From Eutrophomonas brisbanensis (GTDB taxonomy: Bacteria; Pseudomonadota; Gammaproteobacteria; Burkholderiales; Eutrophovitaceae): DNA of 64,000 nt. A program made the translations under genes and the position numbers. The stretch spans positions 558,001-622,000 of the forward strand of contig JAYQIQ010000004.1 in NCBI GenBank assembly GCA_038141705.1, written 5' to 3'. Positions within the stretch are counted from its first letter, which is position 1, and each line of letters begins with the position of its first letter. Of the stretch, positions 8,740 to 17,165 are shown piece by piece. Below the pieces are notes generated by a model. That model was not told where the DNA came from and made no database searches. It saw only the letters and a list, made by a program, of their open reading frames with translations.

Positions 8740-9498
8740 ATGTCGAATCAAGAAAAGGTGGTGATCGTAACAGGCGCGGGGAGTGGTATTGGTAAGGCTG
8801 TTGCGCTAGCTTTTTTAAAAACCAACCACCAGGTCGTGCTTGCAGGCAGAAGGGAAAGCGCACTTGAGGAAACCTTACAGGAATCAGGAGAGTTTGCAAA
8901 AAATGGACTCGCCATTTCAACGGATGTCGCCGATCCCAATTCCGTTCGTAAACTCTTTGATACGACGAAACAAAAATTCGGAAGATTGGACGTTATTTTC
9001 AATAATGCAGGAGTCAACGCACCACCGGTCCTGCTCGAGGACCTAACCGATGAGCAATGGACGAATGTAGTCGATATCAACTTCAATGGAATGTTCTACT
9101 GCATCCGAGGAGCGTTCAGAATCATGAAAGATCAAAATCCGCGCGGAGGGAGAATTATCAACAATGGCTCCATCTCTGCACACGCGCCTCGCCCGAACTC
9201 AATTCCTTACACTGCAACCAAGCATGCGGTCACAGGCCTCACCAAAGCCGCATCACTTGATGGTAGAAAGTATGACATCGCGTGTGGCCAAATTGATATT
9301 GGTAACGCGCTGACTCCACTCGCTGCAAAAATGGCGAAGGGAGTACCACAAGCGGATGGGACCATTAAGGCTGAGTCGATGATGGATGTAGAAGAGGTCG
9401 CATCTGCCGTGCTTCACATGGCAGGGCTTCCACTGGAAACCAATGTTCAATTCATGACGATCATGGCAACCAAAATGCCATTTGTCGGGCGAGGTTAA
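8740..9498 (+). CDS. Short-chain dehydrogenase/reductase (SDR)
   Basis: About 252 residues, classical SDR. NAD(P)-binding motif GAGSGIG near the N-terminus, FNNAGVNAPP (NNAG), catalytic Ser in INNGSISAHAP and YTATKHA (YxxxK), then the family's C-terminal substrate loop. The residue after strand 2 lies in LAGRRESAL, suggesting NADP preference by family rules. Start at 8740 rather than 8725: GGAG at 8727-8730 gives a proper ribosome-binding distance, while nothing precedes 8725. Substrate unknown. The next gene, an EamA transporter, begins 7 bases downstream, so the two may be co-expressed. Confidence 0.88.
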   Translation: MSNQEKVVIVTGAGSGIGKAVALAFLKTNHQVVLAGRRESALEETLQESGEFAKNGLAISTDVADPNSVRKLFDTTKQKFGRLDVIFNNAGVNAPPVLLEDLTDEQWTNVVDINFNGMFYCIRGAFRIMKDQNPRGGRIINNGSISAHAPRPNSIPYTATKHAVTGLTKAASLDGRKYDIACGQIDIGNALTPLAAKMAKGVPQADGTIKAESMMDVEEVASAVLHMAGLPLETNVQFMTIMATKMPFVGRG

Positions 9499-9505
9499 CG
9501 CCGCA

Positions 9506-10408
9506 ATGGGAGGGTTGTGGTGGCTTTGGATTCCCATTACTTTAGTCGCCGCAACCGCCCAAACCGTTAGGAACGCAACCCAACGCAAACTCCAAGTTGA
9601 TATCGGAACACTCGGAGCGACACTCGTTCGCTTCATCTACGCCATCCCGTTTGCAATTCTTTGGGTAGTTTTTCTACGTTACACCCAAATCCACTCGCCG
9701 ATCACATTTTCATTTCAATTTTGTTATTGGCTAGCATTCGGTGCTATTGCTCAAGTAGCCGGCACCGCATTGATGCTCAAAGCGATGGAGCAACACAATT
9801 TTGCAATCGCGACCGCTTATATCAAAACTGAAATCCTACAAGTCGCAATCTTTGGTCTCTTATTTCTAGGGGAGAGACTATCCCTTACAACAACGCTTGC
9901 GATTTTGATTGCGGGTATTTGCGTGTTTGCACTCTCGATTAGTCAAGTGAAGGACAAGCAACGCGAACCTATTCCTTTTCTCAAAAGTCCTGTTTTTTAT
10001 GGCGTGAGCTCGGGTGCGTTTTTCGCGCTCTCTACCGTTGGCTTCAAAGGAGCAACACTCTCGCTCGGGGGTTCCGTATTTTTCGCAGCTTCAGTTTCTG
10101 TCTTATCCGCACAAATTCTGCAGAGCATTCTGCTATTTAGTTATCTCTATTTAAAAAACTCAGCGATCATTACGAATCTTTTATCCTCTTGGAGAACCTC
10201 CTCTCTCGTTGGCATTTCAGGAGCAGTCGCGTCGATTGGGTGGTTTAGCGCGATGGCGATTGAGCCGATTGCACACGTTCGAACACTTGCGCTGATCGAA
10301 GTATTGATGGGCTACTTTATCTCTCGGGTTTTCTTCAAAGAGCAGCTAGGAAAAATTCAGATCCTAGCTTGTTGCATATTGACGATTAGCATTGGCCTCG
10401 TAACCTAG
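9506..10408 (+). CDS. EamA/DMT-family transporter
   Basis: About 300 residues with ten predicted membrane helices, as in drug/metabolite transporters; two EamA repeats can be seen, the first containing ATAQTVRNATQRKL and GTLGATLVRFIYAIPF and ending TTLAILIAGICVFALSI, the second beginning VFYGVSSGAFFALSTVGFKG and ending CCILTISIGLVT. A longer frame could start at TTG 9482 inside the SDR gene; ATG 9506 is preferred because it avoids overlap and has GAGG upstream. Exported or imported metabolite unknown; inner membrane. Confidence 0.85.
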   Translation: MGGLWWLWIPITLVAATAQTVRNATQRKLQVDIGTLGATLVRFIYAIPFAILWVVFLRYTQIHSPITFSFQFCYWLAFGAIAQVAGTALMLKAMEQHNFAIATAYIKTEILQVAIFGLLFLGERLSLTTTLAILIAGICVFALSISQVKDKQREPIPFLKSPVFYGVSSGAFFALSTVGFKGATLSLGGSVFFAASVSVLSAQILQSILLFSYLYLKNSAIITNLLSSWRTSSLVGISGAVASIGWFSAMAIEPIAHVRTLALIEVLMGYFISRVFFKEQLGKIQILACCILTISIGLVT

Positions 10409-10448
10409 GCTCAAAAAGCTAACACGTCGTTGGGGCCATAAAAAGAGA

Positions 10449-11073
10449 CTACCGAATAGGTATGGAGCTATGAGGGCCAGCTTGCTGAATAATCGAGGAA
10501 GCCTCTGAGCGGATTTCCTCTGGCGTACGATTGGGGTCTCTTGCCCATTCAACGAGAGCGAGTACGTCCTCATCACGAACCATGGGGCGCCATTCTAATT
10601 TCGCATTTGGCCCATGACATCGAGAAAAACAATTACTGGGACCCGCGATCGCCCAACGCGAACCGGTAGCAAACAACAACAAATACATCTCGTTGGCATC
10701 TTCGCGACTTACGCCTTCGAGCTGCGCAGCCTCGTAAAACATCATCTGTGATGCTTCCCACGGATGATGCTTACTCTTAGTCGCGAAATCATAGGACACC
10801 GATGACTTCAAAAAATTAGGATTGGGAGTCTCTTGAAAGCGATCCAAGAATAACCGTGGAAATGATCTTCCATCGATTACCGCCCCTTCCGGAATAATCC
10901 AGATTCGTCCATCGGACTGTTCATAGAAAAATTCTTTCGCTACTCGATATTTTCTAACGAAGTCCTCTTCCGTTTCTATAAGTTTTACGTCTCCACTAAA
11001 CGTCATACCGGCTGCATAAATTACCCGATCCGGCACACACTAAAACTAACGCAATAAAGATTCGAGAAAACAT
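10449..11073 (-). CDS. Secreted DUF1353-like hypothetical protein, one frameshift near the N-terminus
   Basis: The main frame (10449-11036) encodes about 190 residues with a DUF1353-like core: WIIPEGAVIDGRSFPRLFLDRF, SVSYDFATKSKHHPWEAS, FYEAAQLEGVS, YLLLFATGSRWA. It has no convincing start, but the frame just upstream encodes a signal peptide (MFSRIFIALVLVCAGSG) from ATG 11073; deleting one T at about 11014-11020 fuses the two as GSGNYAAGMTFSGD. I therefore annotate a secreted protein of about 207 residues. It starts 18 bases downstream of ettA. Function unknown. Confidence 0.5.
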
Positions 11074-11090
11074 CAGAAAGTACCGAGTGA

Positions 11091-12755
11091 CTAAGACTTT
11101 AACGACTTAAATCGGATTCGCTTCGGTTTCGCCCCCTCTTCACCCAGCCGACGTTTTTTATCCGCCTCGTACTCTTGATAATTCCCTGGGAAAAACTCGA
11201 CGTGAGACTCACCTTCGAATGCCAAGATATGGGTAGCGATTCGATCAAGGAACCAACGATCGTGTGAAATAACGAGAATCGTTCCTGCAAACTCCAGTAA
11301 CGCATCTTCAAGAGCTCGTAGCGTTTCCACATCCAAATCATTCGATGGCTCATCAAGTAGTAAGACGTTACCGCCCGAAATCAAAGTTTTCGCTAAATGC
11401 AGTCGCCCACGCTCACCACCCGATAAATTGCCAACGATTTTTTGTTGATCTGCGCCTTTAAAGTTAAATCTTCCAAGATATGCTCTAGACGGCATCTCGA
11501 ACTTTCCAACATTCAAAATATCCAGACCCCCAGAAACCGCTTGCCAAACACTCTCGTTATCCGGTAACGCATCACGGGTTTGATCCACGGAGACCACATT
11601 CGCAGTAGAGCCAATAATCACCTCCCCCGCATCTGGAGTCTCCGCACCGGTAATCATCTTAAATAGCGTCGACTTCCCAGCTCCGTTCGGCCCAATCACA
11701 CCGACAATCGCCCCTGGCGGAATATCCAACGATTAATTGTCGATCAACAACCTATCCGAGAACCCTTTGGATACACCGCGAAACTCAATCACCTTATCTC
11801 CGAGACGCTCAGCGACCGGGATAAAAATTTCCTGTGTTTCGTTTCTTTTTTGATAATCGTGTGACGATAATTCTTCAAAACGACTGAGCCTCGCCTTACT
11901 TTTCGCTTGACGAGCTTTGGGATTGGCTCGCACCCACTCAAGCTCTTTCTTCATCGTTCGCATTCTCGCGGACTCTTGCTTTTCCTCAAGCTCAAGACGC
12001 TTCTCTTTTTGCTCTAGCCACGATGAGTAGTTTCCTTTCCAAGGAATACCATGTCCTCTATCTAATTCTAAAATCCACTCCGCAGCGTTATCTAAGAAAT
12101 ATCGATCGTGCGTCACCGCAACCACCGTACCAGGGAATTGCTGTAAAAATTGCTCGATCCAATCAACACTTTCTGCGTCAAGATGGTTCGTTGGCTCATC
12201 CAGTAGCAACATGTCAGGCTTCGAGAGCAACAATCGGCAAATAGCTACTCGCCGCTTCTCACCTCCAGATAAATGCTGCACCTTGGAATCCCAATCAGGC
12301 AAACGCAAAGCGTCCGCTGCAATCTCAAGTTGGAGCTCAACCTCTGAACCGGCTGCCGAGATGATCGCTTCGTCTTTCGCTTGCTCCTCAGCCAGCTTGT
12401 CAAAATCTGCATCTGGTTCGGCGTAAGCTGCGTAGATTTCATCGAGTTTCTTTTTTGCTTCGATAATATCTCCAAGCCCTTCCTCAACGACTTCGCGCAC
12501 AGTTCTATCTGGATCCAACTGCGGCTCTTGTGGAAGATAGCCAACTCGAATATTCGGCATGGGCACTGCCTCGCCATCGTATTCCTTATCCACTCCCGCC
12601 ATGATTTTAAGAAGACTCGATTTACCCGATCCATTCAATCCGAGCACTCCGATTTTTGCGCCCGGGAAGAAAGACAAGGAAATATCTTTCAAAATTTCTC
12701 GCTTCGGTGGGACCACTTTCCCAACGCGCATCATCGTGTAAACATACTGGGCCAT
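11091..12755 (-). CDS. ettA: Energy-dependent translational throttle EttA (ABC-F), with one in-frame stop
   Basis: ABC-F ATPase that binds the ribosomal E site and regulates the first elongation step in response to ATP/ADP. Two ABC domains: domain 1 with Walker A GLNGSGKSSL, signature LSGGEKRRVAI, Walker B MLLLDEPTNHLD; then the arm and linker (LVxxN-like region ELEWVRANPKARQAKSKARL), and domain 2 with GPNGAGKSTL, LSGGERGRLHLA, LLLDEPSNDLD. Length 554 residues, matching the family. A TAA at 11733-11735 sits where DRLLIDN-stop-SLDIPPGA should read Leu (TTA to TAA), splitting the domains; both sides remain in the same frame. Given its conservation, sequence error is the simplest reading. Confidence 0.88.
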
Positions 12756-12830
12756 TTACCAACCTTCCAACATCATTAAATATGGAGCTATTATAGAGTG
12801 ACTAGCCCATAAAAATACGATGAGTCATTT

Positions 12831-13325
12831 CTATCTATCGTTAATGTTTGCTTCAAAAATTTCTCGACTAATCCCTGCCTCACACACGCCAGTGAGCTCA
12901 TAACTATTACCCACAAATCCGGAATTTTTTTTCTCCATACTCTGACGAAAACTCGAACTTGGTTCATAAGTTTTAGTTTGAGAGTACACATAAGTCTGGG
13001 TTTTACGATCGAGGCTCCAGTAACTTTCTGAAATCATCTCCTCGTCTTCGACCGTCGATTGACAGAGGTAGGCATTTTGGCTTTCTTCACAATGGTCCAG
13101 CGTCAGGATCCACTCATCTTTTTGGTACATCGTGAAGAGCATTCCATTACTGATCATATAGACATTTTCCCTCACAGGGGTACCCGGACCGAGATCGCCA
13201 AGATTTCCAAACTGGTCAAACCAGACATTTTTATTCACTTTTTGGAACTTGCAATTAAAAACCACCTCTTCCGCGAGCGCCAATGGTGTCGCGATCAAAC
13301 AGAGCAGTATCGAGAGGAACTTCAT
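12831..13325 (-). CDS. Secreted hypothetical protein
   Basis: 164 residues from ATG 13325. The N-terminus MKFLSILLCLIATPLALA-E is a clear signal peptide. The mature part has five to six cysteines (FNCKFQ, DHCEES, YLCQST, GVCEAG) and is rich in aromatic and acidic residues; no domain recognised. An upstream in-frame start (13409) would add 28 residues before the signal peptide and is unlikely. Its position next to ettA on the same strand does not suggest a role. Confidence 0.65.
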   Translation of the reverse strand: MKFLSILLCLIATPLALAEEVVFNCKFQKVNKNVWFDQFGNLGDLGPGTPVRENVYMISNGMLFTMYQKDEWILTLDHCEESQNAYLCQSTVEDEEMISESYWSLDRKTQTYVYSQTKTYEPSSSFRQSMEKKNSGFVGNSYELTGVCEAGISREIFEANINDR

Positions 13326-13444
13326 TTTTATTTGCCAATCTTTTCCAAACCCAAAGAATAGCAAAAGCGACAGATGTGATTTGATTGACAGGAACTCCAC
13401 TGCAATCAAACTTACCGCCGCCGAACCACGGTTATCACATAGCG

Positions 13445-14786
13445 TTACGAGCGATACTCGGACTCCATCGCAAGTCTTGTTTTAATGGCAATGGAGTGCG
13501 CGTCATACTCAACATCATTCCAGGTCACTGGCTGCCCTTCAGGAACATCCGATTTGAGCTTGAGACTATGCGCCAAACCAAGTGGGAGTGCGCCCAACTT
13601 CAATGATTTCTCAGCAGGGGCTAATTTTCCGACAACGGTATAACCACCCTCTCCGTCTAACACTTCACCGACTTTGAGATTGCGCTTCGCGACCGCGAGT
13701 ACATCTGCTCTGAAAGCGTTCGGAGATCCCGTGGACTCGCCGCGCAGCCCGACCGAGGCAACCGAAATACCAACCTCCAGACCAATCAAGTGCCAACGTT
13801 TGTATAAACACGCATACCGCCCCGAATCATCGGTTTTGACTCCGTACTCCTCGAAACAATGTTTGATGTAGTCGGTATCGCCTTCAAAAACGACCCACAC
13901 TCCAAAACGAATGTCATAGGGAATCGGAACACCATCGCTACTCAAAGACGAAATGACTTCAACTTGTCCCAGAGCTTTGAAGTACTCCACCTTCATTTTT
14001 CGGTCTCATGAGATTGGGTATTTCATCAATACTACCGCTCGGGTAACTCAGACCATCTACTGGCGCAGTTAGGCCAGTCGCGTTACAAACCGCCGTGCTT
14101 TCGATTGCCGGTTTTGACCCATCCAAAAAAGAATTAAACATCTTGGGGTTTAACCCTCCCCGATCCGCTTGCTCTTGCGTTAAGCCGTAATACCCCCAGA
14201 CCGTTTCGGGTGTGGACTGCGCAAAGTGCGGCAACCATTTATGGCCTCGCCCTGCGGCAACGACATTAAAACCAGACGCTCGCGCCCAATCCACGAGGTC
14301 ACATATGAGTGCTGGCTGATCCCCATACGCCAAACTGTAGATCACATTTTTTTGCTGAGCGGCCGTCGCAAGTGCTGGGCCACATAGCGCATCGGCCTCA
14401 ACCGTGACATTCACTACATGTTTTCCGTGATCAATTGCAGCCAGAATATGCTCGACCGCAGCAGGTGGATTTCCTGTTGCTTCAATCACAATATCGACTT
14501 CACCTGCCGACACCACTTGCATCCAGTTATCCGTTAACCATGTCCTTCCCGATTTCAACGCGTCAGCGATAGAACTTGCGCGATATCGATTTTCATCCCA
14601 ACCGATGCGCTCGAGATTTTTAATCGCATTTGATGGATTGATATCAGCGATTGCAACAACATGGACACCTGGCGTTTTCGGTACCTGAGCGAGATACATC
14701 GATGCAAATTTTCCGGCTCCAATCAAACCCACACGAATTGGATTTTTCTGGGCAGCACGCTGCTGCAACTTACTAAAGAGATTCAT
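13445..14786 (-). CDS. NAD(P)-dependent oxidoreductase with SAF domain (homoserine-dehydrogenase-like), one frameshift
   Basis: Joined length 446 residues, normal for this COG4091-type family. N-terminal Rossmann fold VGLIGAGKFASMYLAQ with VVAIADIN, then EATGNPPAAVEHI and KHVVNVTVEADALCGPAL as in homoserine dehydrogenase; the C-terminal part has a SAF-type domain (DVLAVAKRNLKVGEVLDGEGGYTVVG). The frame changes at about 13977-13982: QSSG-T-S-stop becomes QSSGQVEVISS if one G of a GGG is removed. The third gene of the gntR-phyH operon, 18 bases after phyH. The reaction is not known; family members sit with sugar-acid or amino-acid catabolic genes. Confidence 0.78.
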
Positions 14787-14803
14787 TCCTAATCCTTACC
14801 CAT

Positions 14804-15646
14804 TTACATTTTCCAAGATGCTTCGAGCTCTGATGCGGGTATGCCATTGCTCCAAGGTAATTCGACCTCGTAGTCTCGGAGCAAACAATCATCGGGCAAA
14901 CACTCGATCGCATCAAAAGATCGATGAGAGATAAACCCGGGTCGGTGAAACCGCGTGATCTTATTCGATAACGCACAAAGACTGAGGTACACCGTCCTTC
15001 GATCCCAAGGCGACAAATTCGAACCCGATGCATGCACCAAGCAGGAGTGAAACATAATCATTGAGCCCGCTGGACCCTTCGGTGCGACAATGCCACCCGC
15101 ATCCACGAGGTCTTTGATGTTGTTTTGATCGATCGTCCAAAGCGGAAAACTGGTGGTGGTGACATCGTGACCCGCGTTGACCACTCCTCGCTTGTGACTG
15201 CCAGGCACAAACATGAGTGGGCCATTGAACTCATTCACGTCATCTAAAAAAATTGCGATATTCATCGCCCTGGGTTCCGGCATGCCATCGTCTTCGTGCC
15301 AGGTTCCAAAATCCTGATGCCACTGCCACACATCACCTCCGAACGCGGCCTTCGCATTGACCTTGAACTGATGCATATACAGCTTTTCGCCAAACACCTC
15401 TTCTACCGGCTTCACCATTCGTGGGTGTCTCGCGAGCCTGGCATAGGCTGCGTTATACATCTGTACCGCGAAACTGGTTCGCACAATGTTGCTGTTTTTT
15501 TCGCGAACATTGGAGGGGATTTCACGCGCAAAAATATCATCCAATTCGCCCGTTAAGACACCGACCTCTTTTTTCGAAAATAAAGACGGAAAAAATAAAT
15601 ATCCGTTTGCTTCGAATTTTTCAAGATCATCCTGACTTAAACTCAT
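14804..15646 (-). CDS. Phytanoyl-CoA dioxygenase (PhyH) family protein
   Basis: 280 residues, Fe(II)/2-oxoglutarate-type hydroxylase fold. N-terminal SQDDLEKFEANGYLFFPSLF is the typical PhyH opening (also found in EctD). Iron ligands: WQWHQDFGTWH (HxD) and the distal His in CLVHASGSNLSPWDRR, with the 2-oxoglutarate Arg in WDRRTVYLSL. Other marks: VPGSHKRGV. Homologues act on many small molecules; substrate unknown. Lies between the gntR regulator and the SAF dehydrogenase, so probably performs the first oxidative step of a pathway those genes serve. Confidence 0.88.
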   Translation of the reverse strand: MSLSQDDLEKFEANGYLFFPSLFSKKEVGVLTGELDDIFAREIPSNVREKNSNIVRTSFAVQMYNAAYARLARHPRMVKPVEEVFGEKLYMHQFKVNAKAAFGGDVWQWHQDFGTWHEDDGMPEPRAMNIAIFLDDVNEFNGPLMFVPGSHKRGVVNAGHDVTTTSFPLWTIDQNNIKDLVDAGGIVAPKGPAGSMIMFHSCLVHASGSNLSPWDRRTVYLSLCALSNKITRFHRPGFISHRSFDAIECLPDDCLLRDYEVELPWSNGIPASELEASWKM

Positions 15647-15683
15647 TTCCCCGTCTCCGATATTTTCGATAAGCGTCTGGAAC

Positions 15684-16343
15684 TTATTCGTCGCGAGCCG
15701 TCAACGCGCGGGCTAACGACTCTCCTGCTTCTTCCGCATGTGTTCTGGCAAGCCGCTCGGCCGCTTCCGCATCTCGCCGATCGATCGCTTGGAGAATTTG
15801 CTCGTGCTCATCCCAAACATTGATCTCATCCCCGAGGCTCGTAAGCACGGCTCCCATCGCTCTTCTGATGTGGCGCCAATGATGTTTGGCCGCCTCATAG
15901 ATCATGTCGTTCCCAGACTTCTCGTAGATCGATTGATGAAAGAGCAAGTCCGCTTGAATCAAATCGGATATCTTCCGTGCAGCAAACGCTCGGCGGCCAT
16001 CCTCAATCATTTTTGGATTAAGCTTCGCACCTCGTTTAGCCGCTTCTCTCGCAGCTAAGCCATCCAGTACCGATCGGACTTGATACGTTTGCCGAATGAG
16101 CGAAGGATCGATTGGCGCGACGATTAATCCCCTGCGCCCAGAATCAATGACGAAACCATCTTTACGCAACACACGCAACGCCTGCAGCACCGGTTGTCTC
16201 GAAACACTCAAAGATTCGGCAAGGCCTTGCTGGGTGATACGAGCCCCAGGGGCTAACTCTGCCGTCGATATTGCCTCAAGCAAACTCTCGTAAACTTGAT
16301 CGGTTAAATCCGGGGACACCTCTATTTTGCGCAGGCTGGGCAT
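15684..16343 (-). CDS. GntR-family transcriptional regulator (FCD subfamily)
   Basis: 219 residues. N-terminal winged helix DLTDQVYESLLEAISTAEL-PGARITQQGLAESLSVSRQPVLQALRVLRKDGFV; C-terminal all-helical FCD effector domain with metal-binding His residues in DLLFHQSIYEKSGN and HHWRHIRRAM, and DEHEQILQAI...RDAEAAERLARTHAEE. First gene of the operon gntR-phyH-SAF dehydrogenase, 37 bases before phyH. The palindrome at 16361-16370 just upstream fits autoregulation. FCD regulators usually respond to organic acids that their operon degrades. Confidence 0.92.
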   Translation of the reverse strand: MPSLRKIEVSPDLTDQVYESLLEAISTAELAPGARITQQGLAESLSVSRQPVLQALRVLRKDGFVIDSGRRGLIVAPIDPSLIRQTYQVRSVLDGLAAREAAKRGAKLNPKMIEDGRRAFAARKISDLIQADLLFHQSIYEKSGNDMIYEAAKHHWRHIRRAMGAVLTSLGDEINVWDEHEQILQAIDRRDAEAAERLARTHAEEAGESLARALTARDE

Positions 16344-16360
16344 AAATTTCCTGTAGTTTG

Positions 16361-16370
16361 TTGTATACAG
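16361..16370. promoter_or_regulatory. Putative GntR/FCD operator
   Basis: TTGTATACAG, a near-perfect palindrome around GTATAC lying 18 bases upstream of the gntR ATG. FCD-type GntR proteins commonly bind TNGTNNNACNA-like sites of this form. The sequence match and position are seen; binding is inferred. Confidence 0.5.
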
Positions 16371-16516
16371 AATACCATATATCGCCGCAATCTATGAGTA
16401 CGCGTGCCCGCTCGATCTCCTAACTATCGCCTCACCCTCACGCGAGATCAACAAAAAAGATTTCCCAAAACCAGTAAGATAAAACCTTCAAAATTTATTT
16501 CGCACGTATCAAAGCT

Positions 16517-17010
16517 TTGAGCCCTTTTTCCACAAAACAACGAGTGCTTCTGACCTTTGGAGTTACCTGTATGGCTCTGGGCGCTTTTTTTAATGACCCG
16601 TTCGCACCCGGGTCAGAATCCAAAATTGCCTGGGGGAATATCAAATAAAAGTCATGCCAGAGCTCAGAGTTAGTGATGTGACTGAGAAATCGATTATCTT
16701 TAACGCGAGCAAAGACCCAAACGCAAGACTTGCGATATTGCGTGACGCGAACTTCTCGCGCCCGCCTGGAGAAACCGTGAAGGCTTTTTGCAGATCGAAT
16801 AAATGTTCTTACAGTCGGTACGAAGGGGATGCGGTCGAGGGTGCAATCGCGAACTTTAAAATGGATAAAAACTTACAACTGGTACTGATTAAACCCAAAG
16901 CCGGAAATCTTTGGATCGAATACAAGGGGCCCAAAGAGCATTTCACAACATTTGAAACCTTGATTAACGATATCCATACGCAATCGATCGAAATGGAGAA
17001 AACGATCTAG
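16517..17010 (+). CDS. Small membrane-anchored hypothetical protein, one frameshift
   Basis: The clear open frame is 16654-17010 (118 residues: MPELRVSDV... to ...EMEKTI), but it has no ribosome-binding site. The frame just upstream encodes STKQRVLLTFGVTCMALGAFF, a membrane anchor, and runs into the second frame if one A is restored at about 16640-16650 (GNIKIKVMPEL). I therefore infer a protein of about 164 residues starting at TTG 16517, or at ATG 16571 with GGAG upstream. No domain recognised; a Cys pair lies in FCRSNKCSY. The 16371-16516 stretch upstream holds no other feature I can support. Confidence 0.45.
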
Positions 17011-17165
17011 GCCAAAAATCAAAAACCCTTTGCGCCCCAAATCCTGCTACCCGCTTTACCCGCAACAAACCAAAGATTTTTCTTAAAAGATTTTGTCTTT
17101 GAACGAATGGCGGTTTTGAGATACTAACCATCAGTCATTCGTTCCAACTACTTTTGAAGTCAACT

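Noticed and set aside
16361..16370. Operator for both gntR and the plus-strand gene at 16517
   Set aside because: The distance to the plus-strand gene is large and no promoter is visible there; only the link to gntR is supported.
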